From NCBI GenBank assembly GCA_010692425.1, contig JAAHHJ010000001.1, positions 124,001 through 188,000 of the forward strand: a stretch of 64,000 bases of DNA. The letters are read 5' to 3'. Below are positions 8,321 through 17,449 of the stretch, piece after piece. The notes below the pieces were generated by a model. It worked only from the letters and a program-made list of their open reading frames with translations, ran no database searches and had not been told where the DNA came from. A program made the position numbers and the translations under genes. This DNA is from Symploca sp. SIO3C6. Its GTDB lineage: Bacteria; Cyanobacteriota; Cyanobacteriia; Cyanobacteriales; Coleofasciculaceae. Position 1 is the first letter of the stretch, and every line of letters starts with the position of its first letter.

Positions 8321-10165
8321 TTAAGTGCTTTGGGCTGAGTAAGGTACACTTTGAGGGATGCTGATAGGCATATCTTCGTCAAACAGATTTTCAGGTTCTT
8401 GTCCAGAAGGATCACTCAAAATTTCTCTAATGAGAGGGTTATTGCAGGCTAGTTGTTTCTTCTTAATGAATTTAAAAATTTGCTCTTCATTCACGTCGTA
8501 ATTTTCACGGTTCTTATGAACAAATGAAATAGCTAAAAGAGGCTTGATGTCTTGACTTTGTAAAAGTACCCACTCTCCACCTTGTTCTTTTAGAAGCTTA
8601 ATTACACGCTCTCTAGCTAACATCGCTGTAGGACGGATGGGCTTTGAGCGAACCAGACAACCACGAGTTAAATCAAACTTGTCATAATCAATTAGTCGCT
8701 GTAGAGCAGCCGCGATATCAATTCCACCAGATTTCTGAATGACTGCTAATCCAATTTTAACATCTTTACCTTCTTGTTTGCCAATCACTTTAAAGTCTAT
8801 ATAAACTTTGTATTGTTTTTTGATATCCACTTTGGTGATAGCCTCAATTGTTACTTGCTCTACTGTTTCACCAATTAAATTATTGAAGCCCAACCAAAGG
8901 GCATCGGCAATTTCAGATTGATCCTCTAACCAAGATTCCATCGCAGTTTCGACATTTGTTAACTCATTCTCGAAGGCAGATTTAACATAACTATGATCAT
9001 CAAGTTCAAAGTTGTCTGCACACCAATTTAAAACTGCCCTGACTGTAGGCTTTTGCTGACCGAATTCTCTGAGCTGATTGTCATCGAAAGGATAGAGAGG
9101 ATGAGGTGGAGTTTGTTGATTTTCTTGATAAAAATCCTGTAGCCATTGAGAAACTAACGCTACAACATCATCAGAGTTGAGATAGTTTAAGTTTATAGGT
9201 TTTCTATCAGCTCTTTCACTTACTAACCGATCAATTATTGCTTCAGCTTGTGGTAAAGACTTAACTTGGTCTCTCCAGGTTTTGGGATACATCGCCAGCA
9301 GCAAAACACCGCTTTCTAGATTGTTATATAAATCTTTGGCTAAACTAGCAATAACCTGGGCTGTAGTAAAACCATTTTCATCAACTTCTAGCCTGTCCAA
9401 TTCATCAAAGCAAATTACCGGAACTTTATAATCACTAGTGAGATATATAATTTGTCTAACAGCGTTTAAAGCTTCAGATTCTTGAGATTCTTTATTGTAG
9501 TTAGGTAGACCCATTTCTTGGGATTGTTCTACTGTTAAGTCATAACCAGAAAGCCAATGAATCGCATACATTTTATGAGCTTCTGAAAGAGTCCATAAAA
9601 TAGCTTTTAATATATAAGGATTGTTAATGCCTGACTTAACTGCAAGCACCAGATTAGTTAACTTATCGACAGTTTTATTTGAGTATTTTTCCCACCAAGA
9701 GGGAAATTTATCAATGTATTGTTTGGCTGTGTAGTTCCAGTTATTAGCTACATTGATTAGAGCAGCTGCTAGTTCTTGCCACTGCATTACTCCTTGACTA
9801 CCAAAAGCTCTCAGACTAGAAACTATACTTTGGAGTAATTTAGTATTAATCTGACTTAAGTTATCGTACTTACTCATGTAAACCAATACAGCATCACCAT
9901 CTGCTTGTAAACGGTGGCGAATCCGACTGATAATATGGCTTTTTCCTAATCCTTTGTCAGCTGTGATTGTAATGCCTACCGTTTGACGTTCCCCTCTACG
10001 CACTTGTGCCACAGCTTCCAAAACTGCACTAGAGGCGTGGGCATTAATTGAAGAAACATCAGGAAAACTCTTTCCCCATATTTGTAGTGGTCTGACAATA
10101 GTATTTCCAGCAAAGGGATTCTTCGTTCTGATCAGGTCTTCAATTGTAGATATCGAGTTAGTCAT
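8321..10165 (-). CDS. P-loop ATPase with probable Mrr-like nuclease-fold C-terminus
   Basis: A protein of about 614 residues; Met6 of the long reading frame (MTNSISTIED, at 10165) is the preferred start. Numbered from the longer start, Walker A is ADKGLGKS (74-81) and Walker B VICFDE (255-260). An Arg-rich IIDRLVSERADR segment (about 315-326) may hold an arginine finger, so the N-terminal 400 residues look like an ORC/STAND-like AAA ATPase. Residues about 440-550 (IDFKV, then AVIQKSGG, RGCLVRSKPI and a final LLQSQDIKPLLA) follow the order of Mrr-type restriction endonuclease-fold domains, although the catalytic (E/Q)xK is not clearly intact. It is the probable first gene of the GTPase cluster, but 424 bp separates it from the next gene. 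The ATPase call is firm; the nuclease-fold call is tentative. Confidence 0.6.
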   Translation of the reverse strand: MTNSISTIEDLIRTKNPFAGNTIVRPLQIWGKSFPDVSSINAHASSAVLEAVAQVRRGERQTVGITITADKGLGKSHIISRIRHRLQADGDAVLVYMSKYDNLSQINTKLLQSIVSSLRAFGSQGVMQWQELAAALINVANNWNYTAKQYIDKFPSWWEKYSNKTVDKLTNLVLAVKSGINNPYILKAILWTLSEAHKMYAIHWLSGYDLTVEQSQEMGLPNYNKESQESEALNAVRQIIYLTSDYKVPVICFDELDRLEVDENGFTTAQVIASLAKDLYNNLESGVLLLAMYPKTWRDQVKSLPQAEAIIDRLVSERADRKPINLNYLNSDDVVALVSQWLQDFYQENQQTPPHPLYPFDDNQLREFGQQKPTVRAVLNWCADNFELDDHSYVKSAFENELTNVETAMESWLEDQSEIADALWLGFNNLIGETVEQVTIEAITKVDIKKQYKVYIDFKVIGKQEGKDVKIGLAVIQKSGGIDIAAALQRLIDYDKFDLTRGCLVRSKPIRPTAMLARERVIKLLKEQGGEWVLLQSQDIKPLLAISFVHKNRENYDVNEEQIFKFIKKKQLACNNPLIREILSDPSGQEPENLFDEDMPISIPQSVPYSAQST

Positions 10166-10352
10166 AATTGTGTAAAACAAACAACCAAAAGAAAAGTCTA
10201 TTAAAAATTATCGCAAAAAGATTTATGCTTAGGCATCAGCAAGAGGCAGATAGCGGCCCTAATTCCTATGGTCAGTCTATTCTGTAGAGCTTTAGGAGCA
10301 TCTTTCTTGTAAGCTCAAGAGTAAGTGTAAACCTGTTGAGGATAAATCTACA

Positions 10353-10751
10353 ATGTTTGCTGGAAGAAGACCTACTAATCTTGGTATTCAGTCATCAGGG
10401 CAACTAGCACCCTGCCCTAACTCTCCCAACTGCGTTAACAGCAAAGCCCAAGATTCCCAGCATGGGATTGAGCCTCTCAATTACAAATCAACACCCAGTG
10501 AGGCAATGGCTAACCTCAAAAAAGTGATCGAGAGTATGGAGGGAGCGAAAATTATTGAGGAAACGGATAATTATCTCTACGCAGAATATAAGAGTAAGTT
10601 GATGGGGTTTGTCGATGATGTTGAATTTTTGCTCGACGCTAGCACTAATACAATCCAAGTTCGTTCTGCCTCACGCCTCGGAAAGTCAGACTTGGGAGCC
10701 AATCGACAACGTATCGAAGCCATCAGAGCCAAGTTGAGTATGCTGAGTTAA
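10353..10751 (+). CDS. DUF1499 family protein
   Basis: A 132-residue protein matching DUF1499: an N-terminal CPNSPNCVNS motif, a central GAKIIEETDNYLYAEYKS strand-rich section, then DVEFLLD and VRSASRLGKSDLGANRQR near the end. The biochemical function of the family is unknown. No signal peptide or membrane segment is apparent in this copy. A GAGG lies upstream of the ATG. It is transcribed away from the conflict cluster and stands alone. Confidence 0.85.
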   Translation: MFAGRRPTNLGIQSSGQLAPCPNSPNCVNSKAQDSQHGIEPLNYKSTPSEAMANLKKVIESMEGAKIIEETDNYLYAEYKSKLMGFVDDVEFLLDASTNTIQVRSASRLGKSDLGANRQRIEAIRAKLSMLS

Positions 10752-10803
10752 TTGAGATTTAGAACTGATCATATCAGGAATCAGCACTAAAAATCACTTT
10801 TAA

Positions 10804-10917
10804 TTTACTCGCCCTGACTGGACAAAAAGTTATCTTGTGGAAGGAAAGTTAAACCCCATCCCGCCTGATAGCTACTTCGTGCAGATTGACCCTAGTATGT
10901 TTGATTTTGAGGAATGA
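10804..10917 (+). pseudogene. Possible C-terminal remnant of a protein gene
   Basis: An open frame of 37 codons with no start codon. Its translation is protein-like near the end (EGKLNPIPPDSYFVQIDP, then SMFDFEE and a stop). It lies 83 bp before the ADP-ribosylglycohydrolase gene. It may be the tail of a deleted gene; chance cannot be excluded at this length. Confidence 0.25.
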
Positions 10918-11000
10918 GTTTAGCAATAGGAAGAAACTAGTGAATCGACAAAGTAATAAGGTGAGGGAATTAGCAATTTTAAAGAGACAGCGAGGTTTAT

Positions 11001-11915
11001 ATGCCCAGCAATGAACAAGATAGTTTTCGTGGTTGCTTACTGGGACTAGCTACTGGAGATGCCGTCGGAACTACTGTAGAATTTCAACCCCGTGGTTTGT
11101 TTCCTCCAGTTACTGACATGGTTGGTGGTGGTCCCTTCAGCTTGAAACCAGGTCAATGGACTGATGATACTTCAATGGCATTATGCCTAGCCACCAGTCT
11201 TTTGGAAGTTAATGGTTTCGATCCCAAGGATCAAATGAATCGATACTGTAATTGGTGGAAAAACGGCTACATGAGTAGCAATGGTAGGTGCTTCGACATG
11301 GGAAACACAGTTGCAGAAGCACTTGGGCGTTACCAGCAGACAGGAGAAGCCTTCAGTGGCTCTACTCATCCTCGCTCAGCTGGAAACGGCTCAATCATGC
11401 GCCTTGCACCTGTGCCCATGTTTTATTTCCCCAATCGTGAACAGGTGGTCTATTTTTCAGGGGAAAGTTCTCGCACTACACACGGTACTGTTGAATGTGT
11501 AGAGGCATGTCAGTTGTTGAGTCTAATACTTTACCAAGCCCTCTCCGGTGCCAACAAGGAAGAGATACTCTACAGTAATGATCCAGCTTCTTTTAGCGCT
11601 GATCGTATTAAGGAAATTGCCCGAGGCTCTTATCTAGAAAAAACCGAAAATGAAGTTGAAGGTTCTGGATATGTCGTGCGAAGTCTCGAAGCTGCTCTGT
11701 GGTGCTTTTGGCAGACTGATTCCTTTGAAGACGCAATACTTAAAGCCGTTAATCTTGGCGACGATGCTGATACAACAGGAGCAGTCTGTGGTCAAATTGC
11801 GGGGGCTTTCTACGGAGAATCAGGAATTCCTCAGAAATGGTTGAAGTCTCTGGCAATGGGTGAGCAGATCACTCAATTGGCAGAGCGTCTTGCTTTGGCT
11901 TCAGTTGACTCTTAA
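11001..11915 (+). CDS. ADP-ribosylglycohydrolase family protein
   Basis: A 304-residue protein of the DraG/ARH family, which removes ADP-ribose from proteins or small molecules using a two-metal site. The N-terminal FRGCLLGLATGDAVG motif, the metal-binding GQWTDDTSMAL (about residues 50-60) and the C-terminal GDDADTTGAVCGQIAGA are all present, so the metal site looks intact. Length is typical. No nitrogenase regulatory gene is nearby, so a DraG role in nitrogenase control has no contextual support; a general ADP-ribose hydrolase or a nucleoside-derivative hydrolase is equally likely. It converges with the ABC permease gene. Confidence 0.9.
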   Translation: MPSNEQDSFRGCLLGLATGDAVGTTVEFQPRGLFPPVTDMVGGGPFSLKPGQWTDDTSMALCLATSLLEVNGFDPKDQMNRYCNWWKNGYMSSNGRCFDMGNTVAEALGRYQQTGEAFSGSTHPRSAGNGSIMRLAPVPMFYFPNREQVVYFSGESSRTTHGTVECVEACQLLSLILYQALSGANKEEILYSNDPASFSADRIKEIARGSYLEKTENEVEGSGYVVRSLEAALWCFWQTDSFEDAILKAVNLGDDADTTGAVCGQIAGAFYGESGIPQKWLKSLAMGEQITQLAERLALASVDS

Positions 11916-12003
11916 CCAGGGATAATCTTGGTCTTGAATCGCATCATAGAGAATAGTTAGGGGCAAACAATTGAAGTTTCTTTTTTCAATTGCGATCGCT
12001 ATT

Positions 12004-13728
12004 CTACTGGGAACACTTTGATGTTGATTCTCCAACATGCCTTAACTGGCGTATTAGCTGTAGGTTTAACAATGCCAGAAACGTCCACAGACCTAAGAAT
12101 GCCAGAAACAATGTTTTCATTGCAGCATTTTCTATATTTGCCCAGGGAAAAGTTGAAAACAGTCCGAACAGTCCGAGAATATAATGATTATCGGATTTGA
12201 GACCTAGCATTGCTAGCATTACATGTGTTGAAAAAACTGCCGCAACTACAGTGCCAATCGCCAAGAGAACTCGTTTTTTAGTTTTCATCATTAGCATGAG
12301 CTGAGCAATGGTACCGTAAATCATCATCAAGCTGAAGAACAAAGCGATATTCACAAAAGCTTGGGTTTTCTGCTGATTATTAAATGGTCCAAATAAGCTC
12401 CAAATCACTAAAGGAATAGTAGCGATCGCAATATTAATTGCTATTGCCACTACTGCTGGACTCTTGTCACCCCAAATCAAATCTTGAACTAAAGTATTTT
12501 TCGAGAAATCTCTAAAATCAGAAAACTTCTCCCGTCGATAGCGCCCCCAATCTTGCAAAACTTGACGACTTGGAGAAAGAATAGCAATTAAACCAAAAAC
12601 CAGTACAGCGTTTAAGAAAGCCAGGTAAAATAGCTGCTCAGATGCCCAATTGGATGCAAAAAATAGCTGCTCAGATGCCGAATATACATGCTTAAACAGA
12701 TCTGGCTCTGAGTAAAAGTGAGGATTGTAGCGTTGTTCCTCCCGCACAAATAATCCTAAAATCAATAATTCCAAGCAAACCATCAGCAAATAACTCTGCC
12801 GCTTGCTGAGGATAGTAGCCTTGGAATTGCGAAAACAGCGCTTGATTCCTTGCCCAATCCAGTAACTCCATAAACCATAATTTAACAGTACAAAACCTGT
12901 AAAAGTAAGACCACTAGCACCAACTGGCAAGTAATACCAATTCCAGCCTAACTCAGGCGACCAAAACGGTCCCTGAAAACTATTTGGAAAGTAGTATTCG
13001 TGACCATTATATTGAAGCAGGTAGAATATCGGGTCAAAAGGATGAAACAGCGTCAGCCAAGCTAATGGGTAATCGATAAATTCCCATGGCGGATATAAAA
13101 CTACAAATGATAAAGCTAAAACCGCACCACTACCTAACCAGGGCATGAGCCAACCTAACCAGGACATTAACCTACTGCGTCTACAAACAATCAAGCTGCA
13201 GAGCAAGGCAGCACTATAGAATAAAATACAGCTAGCAATAATTATTGTATAGACGAGCAAGATTTTACCTAAAGGTATGGCAGCAGCAATACCAGCCCAC
13301 AAATGCAATGGCACTGCAACTATGACCAGCAGATAAAGTAATACTGGTACACCTAGCATTTTGCCCAAGATGATACTCTTTTCTGAGTGGGGGCTAAGGC
13401 GAATGAAGTTGAGGGTGCCGCGACGCTCTTCCTGGCAAAGATCTCTAATTAGCAAAAAAGTCCCTCCCACTAACAGGATCAAGATGCTAATCGCCAATAA
13501 ATCATCGAACAGCCACTCTCCAAAGCATTGATCTGCTCTATAGCGGGAACCATCTGCACGGCACATATTAAAAGACAGCCTACGATATATACTCTCGAAC
13601 CGCCAAAATTGCACCGCAATAGAAACAACCACTACAATTAGCACATTGCGCAGTTTGAGGCGACCTTTTAATTCCCGCATCAACTGTGGATTCAACTCTC
13701 CAATGCTTTCTAGCAAATTAGGTAGCAT
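12004..13728 (-). CDS. ABC-2 type transporter permease protein
   Basis: A 574-residue polytopic membrane protein with roughly ten or more hydrophobic segments. The N-terminus (LNPQLMRELKGRLKLRNV) and the following GGTFLLIRDLCQEERRGTLNFIRLSP are typical of cyanobacterial ABC-2 type permeases, in which the ERRxGTLxxI motif couples to the ATPase. Residues about 100-235 and 390-574 hold the membrane bundles; the middle is a periplasmic or cytoplasmic loop with aromatic residues. No ATP-binding partner is encoded in this window, so it must act with a subunit encoded elsewhere. Substrate unknown. Confidence 0.7.
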   Translation of the reverse strand: MLPNLLESIGELNPQLMRELKGRLKLRNVLIVVVVSIAVQFWRFESIYRRLSFNMCRADGSRYRADQCFGEWLFDDLLAISILILLVGGTFLLIRDLCQEERRGTLNFIRLSPHSEKSIILGKMLGVPVLLYLLVIVAVPLHLWAGIAAAIPLGKILLVYTIIIASCILFYSAALLCSLIVCRRSRLMSWLGWLMPWLGSGAVLALSFVVLYPPWEFIDYPLAWLTLFHPFDPIFYLLQYNGHEYYFPNSFQGPFWSPELGWNWYYLPVGASGLTFTGFVLLNYGLWSYWIGQGIKRCFRNSKATILSKRQSYLLMVCLELLILGLFVREEQRYNPHFYSEPDLFKHVYSASEQLFFASNWASEQLFYLAFLNAVLVFGLIAILSPSRQVLQDWGRYRREKFSDFRDFSKNTLVQDLIWGDKSPAVVAIAINIAIATIPLVIWSLFGPFNNQQKTQAFVNIALFFSLMMIYGTIAQLMLMMKTKKRVLLAIGTVVAAVFSTHVMLAMLGLKSDNHYILGLFGLFSTFPWANIENAAMKTLFLAFLGLWTFLALLNLQLIRQLRHVGESTSKCSQ

Positions 13729-14058
13729 TAGTTTACATTAATCATCTTTTACTGCTAAGGATATCAACACCATAGCAAAAAAAGGCAAAATTTTTGCTTT
13801 TTTGCTCAAAATTCACGCTGACTTTTGTGGAATTAGCCTCACAGGGCGATAGTTGTTGGGTATCGCCTGATAAAGTTTCCAACTAATCCGAGCTACCCCC
13901 AAAAAGGAATTAGTTTAGTATTGTTGCTTGAGGAGTTCTAACTGTTATGAACTACCCAAACCCACTACGGTGAGGTTTGAGTTTATGATTTCACGGAGGA
14001 ATGCCTCTTTGTTAAGTAATCTAAAGTTTAGATTTCCATGCAAGCCCCTTGACTTACG
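13729..14058. other. Intergenic region, nothing identified
   Basis: A 330 bp gap between two minus-strand genes. No ORF with protein-like composition, no repeat shared with the rest of the window and no convincing terminator were seen. The promoter of the ABC permease gene is expected here. Confidence 0.4.
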
Positions 14059-14871
14059 CTATTGAAGCGTTAAAAAATTCTCTAAAGCCTTAACCATCAA
14101 CGGCGGCCAGCGACGGATATTTTGCAACCATTCTAAATCCTCGTAACGCCGATCTAAACCAACAGCAGCAACCCAATTACTTTCAGCTTCGCCCTTTTTA
14201 CCCTCAGCCCATAGTACTGCAGTTATAGCAGCGCGCACATCTGGAAATTGCGGATATTTACGAATGAGATTACGTAGGGTACGAATAGCTTCTGATTTCT
14301 GACCAACTTGATAAAGAGCAAGGGCATAGTTGGCACGAGCAAAGGCAAAATTAGGTTCCAACTCAGCTGCCTTCTGATAATTAGCGATCGCCTCTTGCCA
14401 GAGCCCTAATCCTGCTTGAGCATTACCCAAGTTATTATAGGCGATCGCCTCATTGGGTTCCAACTCTAGCACCCGCTGATAATCAGCAATCGCCTCCTGC
14501 CAGCGTTGGAGTCCTTCATAAGCTACACCACGATTGATATAGGGATCAATTGCTTCTGGAGCCAACTCAATTGATTTGTTATAGTCAATAATTGCTGCTT
14601 CTAACTTATTCTGACTTACCCTCACATTACCCCGATTGCCCCAGCCCACGGGATTATTTGGCAACAATTCAATTAACTGAGTCCAGTAGCCTTCTGCAGT
14701 AGGAAAGTCACCCATTTCTGTAGCTGTAAAAGCTTTTTGTCTTAATTGATTAACCTTCTCAATCTGAACCTTAGTCAACTCAGGCATCTTAACCTGTGCC
14801 CATACTGGTTCAGTTGAACAAAAAACCAGTAAGGCAAAAAACACAATCAAAATCGAGCGAATTATCATCAT
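14059..14871 (-). CDS. Exported TPR-repeat protein
   Basis: A 270-residue protein with a clear signal peptide (MMIIRSILIVFFALLVFCS, cleavage likely after VWA near residue 25) and at least four consecutive tetratricopeptide repeats from about residue 45 to 200 (for example YNKSIELAPEAIDPYINRG, YQRVLELEPNEAIAYNNLG). TPR arrays mediate protein-protein contacts; an exported one probably works in the periplasm or thylakoid lumen. The C-terminal 60 residues are not TPR-like. It is followed at some distance by ruvB on the same strand, with no obvious functional link. Confidence 0.8.
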   Translation of the reverse strand: MMIIRSILIVFFALLVFCSTEPVWAQVKMPELTKVQIEKVNQLRQKAFTATEMGDFPTAEGYWTQLIELLPNNPVGWGNRGNVRVSQNKLEAAIIDYNKSIELAPEAIDPYINRGVAYEGLQRWQEAIADYQRVLELEPNEAIAYNNLGNAQAGLGLWQEAIANYQKAAELEPNFAFARANYALALYQVGQKSEAIRTLRNLIRKYPQFPDVRAAITAVLWAEGKKGEAESNWVAAVGLDRRYEDLEWLQNIRRWPPLMVKALENFLTLQ

Positions 14872-14983
14872 TTCAAAATCACAGCCAATTGTATTGATTA
14901 CCTAAATATTTACTACCAAGATATTTTAAGTAACAAGTTTTAAGCAAAAAAAACAAAGATTATTGTTGCCACCTATTATCCAT

Positions 14984-15030
14984 TATTTATTACTTATTAC
15001 TTATCACTTATTACTTATCACTTATTACTT
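14984..15030. repeat. Heptamer tandem repeat (TTACTTA/TCACTTA)
   Basis: An array of about six 7 bp units alternating TTACTTA and TCACTTA immediately beyond the 3' end of ruvB. It is of the short tandemly repeated (STRR) type common in cyanobacterial intergenic DNA. Confidence 0.8.
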
Positions 15031-15037
15031 ATGAAAA

Positions 15038-16132
15038 TTACTCATAATCCAAATGCTTACGTGCAGCTGGAGTTACCATACGACCACGGGGTGTTCGATG
15101 TAGATAGCCAATTTGCAACAGATAGGGCTCATAAACTTCCTCAATGGTTTGCTTATCTTCTCCCGTCGCTGCAGCTACAGCCTCCAAACCCACTGGCCCC
15201 CCACCAAATTGTTCAATCATCACACTTAGCACCAATCGGTCTGTCCAGTCTAGACCACTAGGGTCTACATTAAACACTTCCAATGCTAGAGCTGCAACCT
15301 CCTGATTAATCGGTTCAAGTTCCTTAACTTGAGCATAATCCCGCACCCGCCTCAGTAAGCGATTAGCAATTCGGGGTGTGCCCCGAGAGCGACGGGCAAT
15401 TTCATCGGCACCATCTAAGGTTATGTGTACCTTGAGAACTTCAGCAGTCCTTTGCACAATTAAACTTAATTCATCTACCTCATAGAACCGTAAACGTTGA
15501 ATCATACCAAAACGATCGCGCAATGGCGATGTTAAAGAGCCGACTCGCGTCGTTGCCCCCACTAAGGTAAACTTTGGCAGCGGGATACTGCGTGTTTTAG
15601 CTGTCTGACCCTTGCCAATAGTAATATCTAATCTATAGTCCTCCATTGCCGGATAAAGCAGTTCCTCTGTCATCCTCGAGAGGCGATGGATTTCGTCAAT
15701 AAATAAGATATCCCCTGGTTTAAGATTTACTAAAAGACCGACAATGTCTCGCGGACGCTCTAAGGCTGGTGCAGCTGTGATTTTGCAGTTTACGCCCATC
15801 TCTGTAGCCAAAATCAGCGACATCGTCGTTTTCCCCAATCCTGGCGGACCATACAACAAGAGGTGATCCAATGCCTCAGCTCTAGCTCTTGCCGCAGCAA
15901 TGGCAATTTCTAAGACACCCTTTAATTCTTTTTGCCCAATATAGTCAGCTAACCTCTGGGGGCGGATGCCTTCTTCCTGATTACCAGTTTCCTCCACAGT
16001 AGCCGTTGCTAGCAAGAGTTCTTCGCCTTTAGACTTAGTCTGTTTACCAGCACGACGCCCACTCTTTTTCTTGCGGGGTTGGGGTGGTGGATCTTGATCT
16101 TGAAACTGTTGTCTGAAGGAAGTTATCGCCAT
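15038..16132 (-). CDS. ruvB: Holliday junction branch-migration ATPase RuvB
   Basis: A 364-residue RuvB, the AAA+ motor that drives branch migration with RuvA. It has Walker A GPPGLGKT (95-102), Walker [10 protein letters not shown], sensor GATTRVG, and the C-terminal winged helix ending near YLHRTPRGR. The first 50 residues are a basic, low-complexity extension ([17 protein letters not shown]) typical of cyanobacterial RuvB and absent from the E. coli protein. Neither ruvA nor ruvC is adjacent, as usual in cyanobacteria. It is divergent from hisF with only 51 bp between the starts, so the two promoters must overlap. Confidence 0.97.
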   Translation of the reverse strand: MAITSFRQQFQDQDPPPQPRKKKSGRRAGKQTKSKGEELLLATATVEETGNQEEGIRPQRLADYIGQKELKGVLEIAIAAARARAEALDHLLLYGPPGLGKTTMSLILATEMGVNCKITAAPALERPRDIVGLLVNLKPGDILFIDEIHRLSRMTEELLYPAMEDYRLDITIGKGQTAKTRSIPLPKFTLVGATTRVGSLTSPLRDRFGMIQRLRFYEVDELSLIVQRTAEVLKVHITLDGADEIARRSRGTPRIANRLLRRVRDYAQVKELEPINQEVAALALEVFNVDPSGLDWTDRLVLSVMIEQFGGGPVGLEAVAAATGEDKQTIEEVYEPYLLQIGYLHRTPRGRMVTPAARKHLDYE

Positions 16133-16183
16133 AATTAGAGATTGGGATAGAGAAAGCTGATTTTAAACCAATAACTTAAGCTT

Positions 16184-16957
16184 ATGCTCGCTAAACGAAT
16201 CTTACCTTGCCTAGATGTCAAAGCTGGGCGCGTTGTCAAAGGTGTCAATTTTGTTAATCTTCAAGATGCTGGGGATCCAGTGGAGTTGGCACAAGTTTAT
16301 AATGATGCAGGTGCTGATGAACTAGTGTTTTTAGATATTACTGCCACCCATGAAGACCGAAACATCATCATTGATGTGGTCTATCGCACCGCTGAACAAG
16401 TATTTATACCTTTAACTGTGGGTGGCGGGATCCAATCCTTAGAAAATATTAAATTCTTGTTAAGAGCAGGAGCTGATAAAGTCAGCATTAATTCTGCCGC
16501 TGTCAGAAATCCCGACTTTGTTAATCAGGCTAGTGAGCGCTTCGGAAATCAATGCATCGTCGTTGCCATTGATGCCCGACAACGCCAAGATGCTAGTAAT
16601 CCTGGTTGGGATGTGTATGTGCGAGGTGGCAGGGAAAACACTGGTAAAGATGCCCTTGCTTGGGCAAAAGAAGTGGAATCACGCGGTGCTGGAGAACTCC
16701 TAATCACCAGTATGGATGCGGATGGAACCCAGGCAGGATATGACTTAGAACTGACGCGCACCATTGCCGAAATGGTTGAAATTCCTGTCATTGCTTCCGG
16801 TGGTGCTGGCAATAGTACTCATATTCATCAGGTTCTCACTGAGGGAAAAGCTGAGGCTGCGCTTCTAGCTTCCCTCTTACATTACGGACAACTTACTGTC
16901 TCAGAAATTAAAAATTTCTTAACTCAACAGCAAGTACCTGTGCGACTACTACAGTAG
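16184..16957 (+). CDS. hisF: Imidazole glycerol phosphate synthase cyclase subunit HisF
   Basis: A 257-residue HisF with the (beta/alpha)8 fold. It converts PRFAR and ammonia (supplied by HisH) to imidazole glycerol phosphate and AICAR in histidine biosynthesis. Visible signatures are [19 protein letters not shown] with the catalytic Asp at residue 11, the phosphate loop GGGIQ, the second catalytic region [15 protein letters not shown], and VIASGGAG. Length is normal and all key residues appear intact. hisH is not in the window. Confidence 0.97.
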   Translation: MLAKRILPCLDVKAGRVVKGVNFVNLQDAGDPVELAQVYNDAGADELVFLDITATHEDRNIIIDVVYRTAEQVFIPLTVGGGIQSLENIKFLLRAGADKVSINSAAVRNPDFVNQASERFGNQCIVVAIDARQRQDASNPGWDVYVRGGRENTGKDALAWAKEVESRGAGELLITSMDADGTQAGYDLELTRTIAEMVEIPVIASGGAGNSTHIHQVLTEGKAEAALLASLLHYGQLTVSEIKNFLTQQQVPVRLLQ

Positions 16958-17074
16958 TTGCTTTGTTCCCATGCATAGAATCACTAGCTTAATGCGATCG
17001 AAAACACAAGCTTTGAAGGTGTTAAGGAATTTAGACAGCTGTTAGAATAGACTGACTGTTACAATTCGTAAACT

Positions 17075-17287
17075 ATGCTAATTGCTATTCTCATATTCGA
17101 TGTCCTGCTAGTAGCTTGGTCGCTACACCTCATGCAGGAAGCCTTCAACACCCAAGAATTCTCTCTAATGCTGGCGGGAACTTTGGTAGCAATGTCAGCT
17201 GCAGCGATGCTAGTGGTTTATTTTCTGATGGGCAGTTACTTTGGCTACCTTACTCAAATGGCTCAATCACCTAGCTATTTATATTAA
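17075..17287 (+). CDS. Small two-helix membrane protein, unknown
   Basis: A 70-residue protein with two hydrophobic helices (LIAILIFDVLLVAWSLHLM and LAGTLVAMSAAAMLVVYFL) joined by a short polar turn, ending in QMAQSPSYLY. I do not recognise it. Size and composition resemble small cyanobacterial thylakoid or plasma-membrane accessory proteins. It lies 117 bp downstream of hisF on the same strand and just before tRNA-Ala. Confidence 0.55.
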   Translation: MLIAILIFDVLLVAWSLHLMQEAFNTQEFSLMLAGTLVAMSAAAMLVVYFLMGSYFGYLTQMAQSPSYLY

Positions 17288-17333
17288 TTTAGAAATTTAA
17301 ATATTATTTAGTTGAATTGCTCAAACTTACGAC

Positions 17334-17367
17334 TTGACAAAATTTAGCTACCAAGACAAGATAGTAT
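17334..17367 (+). promoter_or_regulatory. Possible promoter of the tRNA-Ala gene
   Basis: A perfect TTGACA at 17334-17339 lies 38 bp before the tRNA. The best -10 candidate (TAGTAT at 17362-17367) has a long 22 bp spacer, so only the -35 element is convincing. Confidence 0.3.
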
Positions 17368-17376
17368 ACGCTACGC

Positions 17377-17449
17377 GGGGTTATAGCTCAGTTGGTAGAG
17401 CACCTCAATGGCATTGAGGGGGTCAGCGGTTCGAATCCGCTTAGCTCCA
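17377..17449 (+). tRNA. tRNA-Ala (anticodon GGC)
   Basis: A 73 nt cloverleaf: the acceptor stem GGGGTTA pairs with TAGCTCC and includes the G3-T70 wobble pair that marks tRNA-Ala. The D-arm is GCTCAGTTGGTAGAGC, the anticodon stem CCTCA/TGAGG holds the loop ATGGCAT (anticodon GGC), and the T-arm is CAGCGGTTCGAATCCGCTT. The discriminator is A and CCA is not encoded. Confidence 0.97.

Noticed and set aside
8321-10180. BREX-type (BrxC/BrxD) assignment for the ATPase
   Set aside because: No PglZ, methyltransferase or other BREX gene is nearby, and the other cluster members are GTPases.
14984-15030. Possible CRISPR-like array
   Set aside because: Units are contiguous 7-mers without spacers; this is a heptamer tandem repeat. 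No cas gene is present.
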